This document shows positions 46,670 to 56,456 of a stretch of DNA of 64,000 nt, piece by piece. The notes below the pieces were generated by a model. It searched no databases. It was given only the letters and a program-made list of their open reading frames with translations, and was not told where the DNA came from. This DNA is from Rhizobium sp. CCGE531 (GTDB lineage Bacteria; Pseudomonadota; Alphaproteobacteria; Rhizobiales; Rhizobiaceae). Made by a program: the position numbers and the translations under genes. Position 1 is the first letter of the stretch, and each line of letters opens with the position of its first letter. The stretch spans positions 682,001 through 746,000 of the forward strand of contig NZ_CP032685.1 of assembly GCF_003627795.1 (NCBI RefSeq), read 5' to 3'.

Positions 46670-46706
46670 GGCATAATTCAGCTTTATAAGGAGCCGTTAC
46701 GGACCG

Positions 46707-46853
46707 CTAGCGAGCGATGGCTGCGCGGGCAACGTTGCGGATTTCGCCGCGATCGATACCCAGATCATGCAGTTCGCGCGTGGACATACGGCCCAGTTCG
46801 GCGACCGTCTGACGATACTTGCGCCAGTTATTGAAAGAGCGTGCTACGTTCAT
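46707..46853 (-). CDS. DUF1127 protein (48 aa), CcaF1-like
   Basis: A 48-residue gene: MNVARSFNNWRKYRQTV, then ELGRMSTRELHDLGIDRG and EIRNVARAAIAR, a complete DUF1127 domain with a basic N-terminal helix. ATG 46853 follows AAGGAAAGGGGATCATC. In Rhodobacter the corresponding small protein (RSP_6037/CcaF1) is stress-induced, binds RNA and affects processing of the sRNAs cotranscribed behind it. By position this gene would do the same for the four hairpins at 46345-46500. Upstream (46920-46935) is AT-rich and probably the promoter. Confidence 0.88.
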   Translation of the reverse strand: MNVARSFNNWRKYRQTVAELGRMSTRELHDLGIDRGEIRNVARAAIAR

Positions 46854-47093
46854 GATGATCCCCTTTCCTTGGGCTTTCGAAGCTGAGCTGCCGTGTTTGG
46901 CGCTCCCTTCGCTTCGATGAGAAATATATAATCGAAACCCCCAGCCTTTTGCAGAGCTAAGAGATCACTGCACCCATGCATTTACTGCATTGGTCGCCCG
47001 GAAATCAGGCGGTTCCAATTCCCATTCGCCGCTGAGGCCTTTGTGATTTGCTGATGACACCGGCGTCTTTGTCTGCGAAAAGAAGGGAGATGA

Positions 47094-47172
47094 GAGACAG
47101 GGGCGTCCGCTTTCCGGCGGGCTGAGAAGGACCCTTCGAACCTGAACCAGATCATGCTGGCGGAGGGAGTCG
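47094..47172 (+). promoter_or_regulatory. TPP riboswitch (THI element)
   Basis: The conserved core is visible: GGGGCGTCCGC, GGCGGGCTGAGAAGGACCC, CGAACCTGAACCAGATCATG and CTGGCGGAGGGAG. It lies about 65 bases upstream of thiM. Binding of thiamine pyrophosphate should switch off thiMED expression, probably by masking the ribosome site. Confidence 0.95.
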
Positions 47173-47235
47173 CTCGGGACCTCGCTAAGCTCAGCACGTC
47201 GTCCCTTTGCGTCTCGCCCGCCCGAAAGGGGCGAT

Positions 47236-48039
47236 ATGCAAGACCAACTTACCGCAGGCAGTCTGCTCGGCACCATACGGGCGAACCCGCCTCTGGTGCA
47301 ATGCATCACCAATTTCGTCGCCATGAACATCGCGGCCAATGTGATGCTCGCCGCCGGGGCATCGCCGGCGATGGTGCATGCCGAAGAGGAAGCGGGCGAG
47401 TTTGCCGCCATCTCCGGTGCGCTGACGATCACTATCGGCACGCTCTCGGCCGGATGGCTTGCGGGCATGCTGAAGGCGGCGCAGTCGGCAAACGGAGCGG
47501 CCAAGCCCTGGGTGCTCGATCCCGTCGCCCATTATGCAACTGGATTTCGTCGCAAGGCGGTCGCGCAATTGCTGGAGCTGCGACCGACGATCATTCGCGG
47601 CAATGCATCCGAGATCATCGCGCTTGCCGGCGTTATGAGCCGTGGCCAGGGCGTCGATAGCCGCGACGCCGTCGAGCAGGCGGAAGAGTCCGCCCGGCAA
47701 CTGGCTGAAAAGCACGGCTGTGTCGTCGCCGTCACCGGTGTCGCGGATTTCGTGACGGACGGGCAGAAGGCGAAGCGCATCGCCGGCGGTTCGCCATTCA
47801 TGCCGCAAGTAACCGCACTCGGCTGCCCGCTGACCTGCCTTGTCGGCGCCTTTGCGGCGGCAAGGCCGGATGAACCATTCGACGCGACCGTGGCGGCGCT
47901 CGCCGTCTTCGCCGTCGCCGGTGCACAGGCTGGAGCGGCGGCAGATGGTCCAGGCTCCTTCTCCTGGCGTTTCCTCGATGCACTCGCTGCACTTACCCCG
48001 GAAGTGCTGGATCGCGACGCAAGGATATCGGTAGCATGA
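47236..48039 (+). CDS. thiM: hydroxyethylthiazole kinase
   Basis: A 267-residue thiazole-salvage kinase with NPPLVQCITNFVAMNIAANV, the ATP/phosphate loop VAVTGVADFVTDG and the catalytic region VTALGCPLTCLVGAF. The catalytic Cys of typical ThiM is present in LGCPLT. It phosphorylates 4-methyl-5-(2-hydroxyethyl)thiazole. It is first in thiMED and overlaps thiE by four bases; it is controlled by the upstream TPP riboswitch. Confidence 0.95.
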   Translation: MQDQLTAGSLLGTIRANPPLVQCITNFVAMNIAANVMLAAGASPAMVHAEEEAGEFAAISGALTITIGTLSAGWLAGMLKAAQSANGAAKPWVLDPVAHYATGFRRKAVAQLLELRPTIIRGNASEIIALAGVMSRGQGVDSRDAVEQAEESARQLAEKHGCVVAVTGVADFVTDGQKAKRIAGGSPFMPQVTALGCPLTCLVGAFAAARPDEPFDATVAALAVFAVAGAQAGAAADGPGSFSWRFLDALAALTPEVLDRDARISVA

Positions 48040-48671
48040 AGGACTTCGATCTCTCGCTCTACCTTGTCCTCGATCTCGTGCTGTGTGCCGACCTCGGCAT
48101 GATCGAAACGACCCGTGCCGCCATTGCCGGCGGCGCCACGATCGTACAGCTGCGCGACAAGCATGCTCCGACCGCAGTCATGATCGAGACAGGCCGCGCC
48201 CTCAAACAGATCCTGCAGGGAACCAATGCCCGGCTGATCGTCAACGACAATATCGAAGCGGCCATTACCATCGGCGCGGATGGTCTGCACATCGGGCAGG
48301 AGGATATGAACGCCGCCGAAGCGCGCCGCCTCATCGGGCCGGACATGATCCTCGGCCTCTCGGTGGAAACGGAAACCCTTGCTTCCGCCATGGATGCCGG
48401 CATCGTCGACTATGCCGGCGTCGGCCCGGTCTTTGCCACGCCCACCAAGCCCGACCACAAGCAACCGATCGGCTTCGATGGTCTCACGCGTATCGTCAGG
48501 CTCTGCCCGGTTCCATCAGTCGCAATCGGCGGCCTCAAGGCGGAGCACGCCGCGGACGTTTTCTCGGCCGGCGCGGACGGCCTTGCGGTCGTCTCCGCCA
48601 TCTGCGGCCAATCGGACCCGCAAGCCGCGACAGCCCTCATCGCGAACGCCATCAAGGAGGCCCGCCAATGA
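48036..48671 (+). CDS. thiE: thiamine phosphate synthase
   Basis: A 211-residue TIM-barrel enzyme with [15 protein letters not shown] (pyrimidine-diphosphate site), [42 protein letters not shown] and [30 protein letters not shown]. It joins HMP-PP and thiazole phosphate to thiamine phosphate. ATGA overlaps link it to thiM and thiD. Confidence 0.95.
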   Translation: MKDFDLSLYLVLDLVLCADLGMIETTRAAIAGGATIVQLRDKHAPTAVMIETGRALKQILQGTNARLIVNDNIEAAITIGADGLHIGQEDMNAAEARRLIGPDMILGLSVETETLASAMDAGIVDYAGVGPVFATPTKPDHKQPIGFDGLTRIVRLCPVPSVAIGGLKAEHAADVFSAGADGLAVVSAICGQSDPQAATALIANAIKEARQ

Positions 48672-49492
48672 TCCGCCCCATGATCCGCAATGTCCTATCC
48701 ATCGCCGGCTCGGACCCGTCCGGCGGCGCCGGTATCCAGGCTGACCTGAAGACCTTCTCTGCCCGCGGCGTTTATGGAATGGCCGCCCTGACGGCATTGA
48801 CGGCTCAAAACACGCAGGGCGTCTCCGGCGTCCATCCGGTGCCACCCTCTTTTGTGGCAGACCAGATCCGGGCGATTTTCGCCGATATCCGCGTCGATGC
48901 CGTCAAGATCGGCATGGTCGCCAACGCCGCGATCGCCGATGCCGTCGCGGATATTCTGGCGCGACATCGCGATGTGCCCGTCGTGCTCGATCCCGTCATG
49001 ATCGCCAAGGGAGGTGCTGCCTTGCTTGCAGCCGATGCCGTCGACGTGCTCACCACGCGGCTCTTGCCGCTGGCGACAGTCATCACGCCGAACCTGCCCG
49101 AGGCTGCGGCGCTGTTGCATGACGCGGAGGCAGGAAGTCGCGAGGACATGGCCCGCCAGGCGCTTGCGCTGGCAGCGCTGGGGCCTTCGGCAGTTCTCGT
49201 CAAGGGCGGTCATCTCGAGGGTGAGGAAAGTCCGGATGTGCTGGCAAGCGCCGGCGGCCTGACCTGGTTCGAAGCCGAACGGCTGCCGACGAAGAATACG
49301 CATGGAACGGGTTGCACGCTCTCCAGCGCTGTCGCCGCTGAGATCGCCAAGGGCTCGCCACTCCCCGAAGCCGTCGCCGCCGCCAAAGCCTATCTCGCCG
49401 CCGCGGTTGCAGCCGCGGGCGAGCTTTCGGTCGGAAGCGGCCACGGGCCCGTGCAGCATTTCCATGCCCTGTGGCAGACGGAAAAGAAGTGA
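48668..49492 (+). CDS. thiD: HMP/HMP-phosphate kinase
   Basis: A 274-residue ribokinase-fold enzyme: [20 protein letters not shown] at the N-terminus, [15 protein letters not shown], then the anion hole and catalytic Asp region [21 protein letters not shown]. It phosphorylates hydroxymethylpyrimidine twice to HMP-PP for ThiE. Last gene of thiMED. Confidence 0.95.
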   Translation: MIRPMIRNVLSIAGSDPSGGAGIQADLKTFSARGVYGMAALTALTAQNTQGVSGVHPVPPSFVADQIRAIFADIRVDAVKIGMVANAAIADAVADILARHRDVPVVLDPVMIAKGGAALLAADAVDVLTTRLLPLATVITPNLPEAAALLHDAEAGSREDMARQALALAALGPSAVLVKGGHLEGEESPDVLASAGGLTWFEAERLPTKNTHGTGCTLSSAVAAEIAKGSPLPEAVAAAKAYLAAAVAAAGELSVGSGHGPVQHFHALWQTEKK

Positions 49493-49549
49493 GAAAATAA
49501 ACCTGTCTCTACCGATGCGGCCTCGTCTTCGGATAATGGCTTCAGAACG

Positions 49550-49578
49550 AAAAAGGCGCTGCCCTGGAGGGCAACGCC
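49550..49578 (-). terminator. uppP terminator
   Basis: The minus strand pairs GGCG..GCCC with GGGC..CGCC around TCCA and continues TTTTTCG. It lies about 40 bases after the uppP stop and between convergent operons. Confidence 0.8.
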
Positions 49579-49616
49579 AGCATTGAAGTCTTGGCAGCCG
49601 GATTGATTCAGGCCGC

Positions 49617-50489
49617 TCAAGCCCATCCCATGGTTAGCACGCCGAAGAGAATGACGACGCCGAGCACGACACGGTAGATGACGAAAGGCCAGGTCGAGAA
49701 ACGCTCCAGAAAGCGCATCAGTCCCCATATGGTGATGAAGGAGGATATGCTGCCGACGATGAGGCCGACGATCAGAACGGACCAGGCTTCCATCGGAATA
49801 TGCGCCTTGTAGAGCTCGAAGAGCTCCTTCATGCCGGCAAGCGCAATGGCCGGCAAGCCGAGCAGGAACGAGAACCGCGCGGCTTCGTCGCGCTTCAGGC
49901 CAAGGAACAACGCGCCAGTCAGCGTCGAGCCCGAGCGCGAAACGCCGGGAATAAGCGCGCCGACCTGGGTGATGCCGACGAACAGGGCATCCATCAGCGT
50001 CATCTGCTCGATACCCTTCCGGTGGCGGCTATAGAGTTCCGCCACCGCCAGAAGCAGGCCCATGACAACACAGGCGATGCCGATCACCCAGAGGCTGCGC
50101 AACGAGGTGCCGCAGGCATTCAACGACTTAGAAAGCAAGAGGCCTGCGATGACGATCGGCACGGTCGCAACGACAATGGCGATCGCGAGCCGCATCGCGG
50201 GCGAGCGCCAATCCTTCTGCCTGATGGCATCGAGCGATCCGAAGGTGACGTAACGAACGTCGCTCCAGAAATAGGAGACGATGGCGGCAAGGGCTGCAAG
50301 CTGCATAGCAGCCGAAAAGGCCGAACCTGGATCTTGCCAGCCGAGCAGGGCCGGCACCAGGCGCATATGGGCAGTAGAGGAGACCGGCAAAAGCTCGGTC
50401 AATCCCTGCACGACACCCAGGATCGCGATCTTGGCATAGCCCAGGGCAACAAAGCCCGTGTCCACGCCTTGCGTACAAACATCAGCCAC
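49617..50489 (-). CDS. uppP: undecaprenyl-diphosphatase
   Basis: A 290-residue multi-spanning membrane enzyme with both conserved motifs: GVVQGLTELLPVSSTAHM (E/Q-rich motif) and LIPGVSRSGSTLTGALFLGLKRDEAARFSFLLGLP (PGxSRSG), read here in two parts. It recycles undecaprenyl pyrophosphate at the periplasmic face for peptidoglycan and lipid-linked polysaccharides. The start is GTG at 50489, about ten bases after GAGGATA. Monocistronic. Confidence 0.95.
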   Translation of the reverse strand: MADVCTQGVDTGFVALGYAKIAILGVVQGLTELLPVSSTAHMRLVPALLGWQDPGSAFSAAMQLAALAAIVSYFWSDVRYVTFGSLDAIRQKDWRSPAMRLAIAIVVATVPIVIAGLLLSKSLNACGTSLRSLWVIGIACVVMGLLLAVAELYSRHRKGIEQMTLMDALFVGITQVGALIPGVSRSGSTLTGALFLGLKRDEAARFSFLLGLPAIALAGMKELFELYKAHIPMEAWSVLIVGLIVGSISSFITIWGLMRFLERFSTWPFVIYRVVLGVVILFGVLTMGWA

Positions 50490-50691
50490 GTTTTGATATC
50501 CTCAGTTCTTCATGGGGGGCTCGGCACCCGAAGGGTGCGATGAACTTGCTGTGGAACCGTTTTCCGACACGAAACCGGCGACCGTCTTGTAGGACGTCGC
50601 CAACTCCGCGTTATGACAGGGCGAGGATATAGCCGCGCAGGCTGAACGCTATCTGAAATTGCCGGCTTTGATTTCCGAGTTTATCGGATTT

Positions 50692-50904
50692 CTAGCTCTC
50701 GTCATCCGGCAGCGACTGCATGTAGCGGATGATGGCATAAAATGCGGCGAGAAGGACCAGGGCGCCGGCCGCGCGGTGAACGTTATGCAACATCGCATGA
50801 TGGTGCCTCACCATGAGGCAAGCCAGATTATAAAATGTTATGGCGGCCGCTGTCAGAACTGGAGCCAGAAAAAGCGCCATGTTCCGGTGAATGAAATTGC
50901 CCAT
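50692..50904 (-). CDS. small membrane protein, unknown
   Basis: A 70-residue protein with two hydrophobic helices (MALFLAPVLTAAAITFYNLACLM and AAGALVLLAAFYAIIRYM) separated by a His-rich turn (VRHHHAMLHNVHRA). ATG 50904 follows GAGGTGTGCGTA. No family is recognised; the His cluster between the helices could bind metal. Confidence 0.55.
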   Translation of the reverse strand: MGNFIHRNMALFLAPVLTAAAITFYNLACLMVRHHHAMLHNVHRAAGALVLLAAFYAIIRYMQSLPDDES

Positions 50905-51020
50905 TACGCACACCTCGTTTGCATATAGCCAGATTCCACAAGGAATGGGGAGGAATTAGGACAAAGCCACCTCGCCCGTCAACCGTTGCGGCATGCAGGC
51001 CAAGGTCACTTCGACCAAGA

Positions 51021-51725
51021 TCACTTCGTATAGAGCGCGCGCGATCTTTCCAGATGCTTGAGCATCGCCTGCTCGGCTCCATCGGCATCGTTTTCCGCCA
51101 GACGCGCGAGGATTTCCTCGTGTTCGACCAGCGTGAACTTTTCCTTGCCGGTCCAGATCAGCATGTCCGTATGATAGGTTTTCAGCCATGCCAGCATGGC
51201 CTCGCTGACGGCGGCGAAAATCGGATTGCCTGATATCTGGGCGATGCGCGTGTGGAACTGCATGTCGGCCGAAATGAACTCTTCGGCATCCCCCAAGGAT
51301 ACGCGCTGATGCTCGATGATGTCGTTGAGATCTGCGATATCCTTTTCGGTAGCGCGCTGTGCCGCTTCGCGCGCCATGCCGCGCTCGAAGAAGATGCGCG
51401 CGCTCTTCAGATGCTCGAGTGAGTCGGATGATTGGGAGAGCATGATCTTGGCGGTCAGGTCGACTTGCCGGAAGATCGATTTCGCCGTGAGCTGGAGCAC
51501 CTTGGCGCGCTCGCCATGCGAAATGTTCACCAGCCCCATATTGGCGAGCGCCTGCATGGCTTCGCGGATCGCCGGCCGACCGACGCCGAAACGCTCCATG
51601 AGGACGCGTTCGGACGGCATCTCGTCGCCGGGCTTGAGTTCTCCCGATGTGATCAACCGCTCCAGCCGGTCGAATACCTCATCGGACAGCTTTCGACGTA
51701 CAATTTGTTCGACAGGCTGGCCCAT
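51021..51725 (-). CDS. GntR/FadR-family regulator of the apiose cluster
   Basis: A 234-residue regulator with an N-terminal winged helix (KLSDEVFDRLERLITSGELKPGDEMPSERVLMERFGVGRPAIREAM) and an FCD ligand-binding domain (ISADMQFHTRIAQISGNPIF, metal-binding His/Asp pattern). It resembles NanR-type regulators. Divergent from oiaX, it probably represses the catabolic genes and releases DNA when a pathway intermediate binds. ATG 51725 is preferred to a TTG 18 bases upstream. Candidate half-sites for it lie at 51785-51854 and 54524-54570. Confidence 0.88.
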   Translation of the reverse strand: MGQPVEQIVRRKLSDEVFDRLERLITSGELKPGDEMPSERVLMERFGVGRPAIREAMQALANMGLVNISHGERAKVLQLTAKSIFRQVDLTAKIMLSQSSDSLEHLKSARIFFERGMAREAAQRATEKDIADLNDIIEHQRVSLGDAEEFISADMQFHTRIAQISGNPIFAAVSEAMLAWLKTYHTDMLIWTGKEKFTLVEHEEILARLAENDADGAEQAMLKHLERSRALYTK

Positions 51726-51784
51726 GGAACCCCGCTTTCCCAATGCTTTTCTCCCTTATGCATTTTTGGCTGCCGCGACGGAAG

Positions 51785-51854
51785 CCCATACGAAACGTGG
51801 TATCGATTGCCGGGCAAAAAAATCATTGCAGAAGTTGGAATACTCATTATACCA
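51785..51854. promoter_or_regulatory. candidate GntR operator region upstream of oiaX
   Basis: Half-sites related to ATACCA/TGGTAT occur at 51787 (CATACG), 51798-51803 (TGGTAT), 51839-51844 (ATACTC context GGAATACTC) and 51849-51854 (ATACCA). NanR-type regulators bind repeated GGTATA. The region sits between the regulator and oiaX starts. Confidence 0.45.
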
Positions 51855-51909
51855 GATCACCAGTTTGCGCCACGCGAAAATCGTCGGCGAGAGGAGCATT
51901 CAGTCGCTT

Positions 51910-53169
51910 ATGACCATCACCGTCACCTACCGTATCGAAACGTCAGGCAGCATCGAGGCGATGGCCCGCAAGATCGCCAGCGATCAGTCGACCGGCACCT
52001 TCGTCGCCGTGCCGGGCGAAACGGAAGAGCTCAAGGCGCGCGTTGCCGCGCGGGTTACTGCGATCCGCCCCCTTCCAGATACCGACCGTCCGACCTGGCC
52101 GGAAGTCGCCGATAGGCATGGCCCGATCCACCGCGCCGACATCGACATCGCCTTTCCGCTGGATGCGATCGGCACCGATCTCTCGGCACTTTTGACGATC
52201 GCGATCGGCGGCGTCTTCTCGATCAAGGGCATGACCGGTATCCGCATTGTCGATATGAAGCTGCCAAACGCCTTTCGCGATGCGCATCCTGGCCCGCAGT
52301 TCGGCGTTGTCGGCAGCATGCGCCTGACCGGCGTCAGTGGTCGCCCGATCATCGGCACGATCGTCAAGCCGGCGCTTGGTCTACGGCCGCTGGAAACCGC
52401 CGCTCTCGTCGGCGAACTGATCGGCTCCGGCGTCGATTTCATCAAGGACGACGAGAAGCTGATGAGCCCGGCCTATTCGCCGCTGAAGGAGCGCGTCGAG
52501 GCCATCATGCCGCTGGTCCTCGATCACGAGCAGAAAACCGGCAAGAAGGTCATGTATGCCTTCGGCATTTCGCATGCCGACCCAGATGAAATGATGCGCA
52601 ACCACGATCTGGTGCTGAAGGCTGGAGGCAATTGCGCCGTCGTCAACATCAACTCCATCGGCTTCGGTGGCATGAGCTTCCTGCGCAAGCGCTCCGGGCT
52701 GGTGCTGCATGCGCATCGCAACGGCTGGGACATCCTGACCCGCCATCCCGGCGCCGGCATGGATTTCAAGGTTTACCAGCAGTTCTGGCGCTTGCTCGGC
52801 GTCGATCAGTTCCAGATCAACGGCATCAGGGTCAAATATTGGGAGCCGGACGACAGCTTCGTCGAATCCTTCAAGGCCGTAAGCACGCCGCTCTTCGATC
52901 CCACAGACTGTCCTCTTCCCGTCGCCGGCTCCGGCCAATGGGGAGGCCAGGCGCCGGAAACCTACCAGCGCACCGGCCGGACCACGGATCTTCTCTATCT
53001 CTGCGGCGGCGGCATCGTCAGCCATCCCTTTGGACCGGCGGCCGGCGTTCGCGCCATCCAGCAGGCCTGGCAGGCGGCGGTTTCGGACATACCGCTTGCC
53101 GACTATGCCAAAGATCATCCGGAGCTTGCCGCCTCGATCGAAAAATTCAGTGACGGCAAGGACGCCTGA
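51910..53169 (+). CDS. oiaX: 3-oxo-isoapionate-4-phosphate decarboxylase (RuBisCO-like protein) OiaX
   Basis: A 419-residue RuBisCO-like protein. The metal/carbamate motif is intact: GVDFIKDDEKL with Lys179, Asp181, Glu182; also Lys153 in GTIVKPALGL and HAHRNGWD. The loop-6 Lys region of true RuBisCO is replaced (VAGSGQWGGQAPETY), so it does not fix CO2. In D-apiose catabolism OiaX decarboxylates 3-oxo-isoapionate 4-phosphate to L-erythrulose 1-phosphate, and the flanking genes fit that role exactly. The ATG at 51910 has a distant GAGGAG (14-16 bases). The stop overlaps the next start. Confidence 0.9.
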   Translation: MTITVTYRIETSGSIEAMARKIASDQSTGTFVAVPGETEELKARVAARVTAIRPLPDTDRPTWPEVADRHGPIHRADIDIAFPLDAIGTDLSALLTIAIGGVFSIKGMTGIRIVDMKLPNAFRDAHPGPQFGVVGSMRLTGVSGRPIIGTIVKPALGLRPLETAALVGELIGSGVDFIKDDEKLMSPAYSPLKERVEAIMPLVLDHEQKTGKKVMYAFGISHADPDEMMRNHDLVLKAGGNCAVVNINSIGFGGMSFLRKRSGLVLHAHRNGWDILTRHPGAGMDFKVYQQFWRLLGVDQFQINGIRVKYWEPDDSFVESFKAVSTPLFDPTDCPLPVAGSGQWGGQAPETYQRTGRTTDLLYLCGGGIVSHPFGPAAGVRAIQQAWQAAVSDIPLADYAKDHPELAASIEKFSDGKDA

Positions 53170-54509
53170 TGGCGATGTCCAATCTTCTTCTCAGCTATTA
53201 CGGCGACGACTTTACCGGCTCCACCGACGTGATGGAGGCCCTCGCCTCGAACGGCGTGGAGACAGTGCTTTTCCTCGGCATCCCGAGCGAAGTCATGCTG
53301 GAACGGTTCAAGGATTGCCGTGCCATCGGCATCGCCGGTACCAGCCGCAGCGAAACGCCGCAATGGATGGACGAGCATCTGACGCCTGCCTTCACGTGGC
53401 TAAGGGGTCTCGATGCCGCCATATGCCATTACAAGGTCTGCTCGACATTCGATTCCAGCCCCAGGGTCGGCAACATCGGCAAGGCGATCGAAGTCGGCAA
53501 GGCGGTCTTTGCGCAATCCGTCGTGCCGGTGGTGGTCGGAGCGCCGCAGCTGAAACGCTACACCGCCTTCGGCCATCTTTTCGCGGCCTATCAGGGCCAG
53601 GTTTTCCGGATCGACCGACACCCGGTCATGAGCCGGCATCCCGTCACGCCGATGGACGAGGCCGATCTGACTTTGCATATGAGCAAGCAGACGTCCCTTC
53701 TCGTCAGCCTCGTCGATCTTATCGCGATCCGAGCAGCCGATGCCGACCGGCGGATCGATGCGCTGGCAGCCGAAAAGGCGGGCATCCTGCTTCTCGACGT
53801 CGATAGTTCGGAAACACAGGCTGCCGCGGGACGCCAGCTATGGCGTCTTGCGAACAAGGGCAACGCCTTTATGGCGGGCTCATCCGGTGTCGAATATGCC
53901 CTTCTCAATGCCTGGCGCAACGAAGGCCTGATCGGCGGGAAGCCGGAGTTTGCCCCTCCAGGCAAGGTCGATCGCCTGGCGGTCGTTTCCGGCAGCGTAT
54001 CGCCGACGACGGAACGGCAAATCCGCCGGGCCACAGCCGAAGGTTTTGACGGCATCGATCTCGATCCCTTGCAGCTTGTCGGCGAGAACGCCGAGCGCGC
54101 CCTGGAGAAAGCCGTCCATGCCGGAATTGCCAGCCTGAAGGCCGGCCGCAGCGTCATTCTTCATACGGCGCTTGGCCCCTCCGCCGACCGCGGTGGCGAC
54201 ATCGATCGCATTCCCGACGCACGCCATCGCCTCGGACAGGCCCTCGGCACGATCCTGCGGCGGCTGATCGAACAGGAAAATCTCGGCCGCGCCGTCATTG
54301 CCGGCGGCGACACGTCGAGCCACGCCCTGAAGGAACTGCGCGTCGAGGCACTGACGACTCTCCTGCCATTGCCGCAGACGCCGGGCTCGCCGCTTTGCAC
54401 GGCCCATGGCAGCTACACCCCCACCAACGGCCTGCAGATCGCGCTGAAGGGCGGTCAGGTCGGCACCGACGACTACTTCGCGCAGATCCGCGACGGCAGG
54501 GGATCCTAG
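53169..54509 (+). CDS. oiaK: 3-oxo-isoapionate kinase OiaK (DUF1537 family)
   Basis: A 446-residue four-carbon-acid-sugar-kinase-type protein: N-terminal LLSYYGDDFTGSTDVMEALA (substrate Asp pair) and C-terminal VIAGGDTSSHALKELRVEAL (nucleotide-binding). In apiose pathways OiaK makes 3-oxo-isoapionate 4-phosphate for OiaX. Start and preceding stop share a base, so translation is coupled to oiaX. An alternative ATG lies six bases downstream. Confidence 0.88.
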   Translation: MAMSNLLLSYYGDDFTGSTDVMEALASNGVETVLFLGIPSEVMLERFKDCRAIGIAGTSRSETPQWMDEHLTPAFTWLRGLDAAICHYKVCSTFDSSPRVGNIGKAIEVGKAVFAQSVVPVVVGAPQLKRYTAFGHLFAAYQGQVFRIDRHPVMSRHPVTPMDEADLTLHMSKQTSLLVSLVDLIAIRAADADRRIDALAAEKAGILLLDVDSSETQAAAGRQLWRLANKGNAFMAGSSGVEYALLNAWRNEGLIGGKPEFAPPGKVDRLAVVSGSVSPTTERQIRRATAEGFDGIDLDPLQLVGENAERALEKAVHAGIASLKAGRSVILHTALGPSADRGGDIDRIPDARHRLGQALGTILRRLIEQENLGRAVIAGGDTSSHALKELRVEALTTLLPLPQTPGSPLCTAHGSYTPTNGLQIALKGGQVGTDDYFAQIRDGRGS

Positions 54510-54523
54510 CCACATATTTCTGA

Positions 54524-54570
54524 GTATACATTGGCATACTCATTGACTCATCATACCACTTACGATACCA
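54524..54570 (+). promoter_or_regulatory. candidate GntR operator/promoter upstream of apnO
   Basis: Four half-sites lie in the 88-base gap: GTATAC (54524-54529), GCATAC (54534-54539), ATACCA (54553-54558) and ATACCA (54565-54570). They match the set upstream of oiaX, suggesting one regulator controls both transcripts and that apnO starts a second unit. Confidence 0.5.
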
Positions 54571-54597
54571 CAATCCGAAAGTGAACGAGGTACTAAC

Positions 54598-55425
54598 ATG
54601 ACTGCAATTGCTCTTTTCGGCGCCGGCGGCAAAATGGGCTATCGGCTCGCCAAGAACCTGAAAGGCTCGCGCTTCGATGTGCGCCATGTCGAGGTCAGCG
54701 ACGCCGGCAAGGCGCGCCTGAAGAATGACCTTTCCGTCGATTGCGTCCCTGCCGACGCCGCGCTCGATGGCGCGGACGTCGTTATCCTTGCCGTGCCTGA
54801 TACGGCGATCGGCAAGGTCGCCGCCAGCATCGTCGACAAGCTCAAGCCCGGCACGATGGTCGTCGCGCTCGACGCCGCCGCCCCCTTCGCCGGCCATCTG
54901 CCGCACCGTGAAGATTTTACCTACTTCGTTACCCATCCTTGCCACCCGCCGATCTTCAACGACGAGACCGACATGCAGGCGAAGAAGGACCATTTTGGCG
55001 GTCTCTTTGCCAAGCAGCACATCGTTTCGGCGCTGATGCAGGGTCCGGAAAGCGCCTATGCTCTCGGCGAGGAAATCGCCAAGGTCATCTGGGCGCCCGT
55101 CATGCGCTCGCACCGCGTCACCGTCGAGCAGATGGCGATGCTGGAGCCAGGTCTTTCCGAAACCGTTTGCGCCTCCTTGCTCGTCGTCATGCGCCAGGCC
55201 ATGGATGAATGCGTCGCCCGCGGCGTTCCGGCGGAAGCCGCCCGCGACTTCCTACTGGGCCACATGAACGTGCTCGGCGCCGTGATCTTCAAGGAAGTCG
55301 ACGGCGTGTTCTCCGATGCCTGCAACAAGGCGATCGAATTCGGCATCCCTGCCCTGATGCGCGACGACTGGAAGAAGGTGTTCGAGCCGCAGGAGATTGC
55401 GGAAAGCATCCGTCGCATCACCTGA
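54598..55425 (+). CDS. apnO: D-apionate oxidoisomerase ApnO
   Basis: A 275-residue dehydrogenase of the 6-phosphogluconate-dehydrogenase-like fold. A Rossmann domain (IALFGAGGKMGYRLAKNL, VVILAVPDTAIGKVAASI) is followed by a helical C-domain (VTVEQMAMLEPGLSETVCASL, LLGHMNVLGAVIFKEVDG). ApnO oxidises and isomerises D-apionate to 3-oxo-isoapionate with NAD, linking ApnL to OiaK. GAACGAGGTACTAAC precedes ATG. Confidence 0.87.
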   Translation: MTAIALFGAGGKMGYRLAKNLKGSRFDVRHVEVSDAGKARLKNDLSVDCVPADAALDGADVVILAVPDTAIGKVAASIVDKLKPGTMVVALDAAAPFAGHLPHREDFTYFVTHPCHPPIFNDETDMQAKKDHFGGLFAKQHIVSALMQGPESAYALGEEIAKVIWAPVMRSHRVTVEQMAMLEPGLSETVCASLLVVMRQAMDECVARGVPAEAARDFLLGHMNVLGAVIFKEVDGVFSDACNKAIEFGIPALMRDDWKKVFEPQEIAESIRRIT

Positions 55426-56445
<1,020 letters not shown>

Positions 56446-56456
56446 TGGCGGACCAC

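Noticed and set aside
51910..53169. True RuBisCO large subunit
   Set aside because: The loop-6 Lys region is absent and the gene lies in a sugar-catabolic operon; it is a RuBisCO-like protein.
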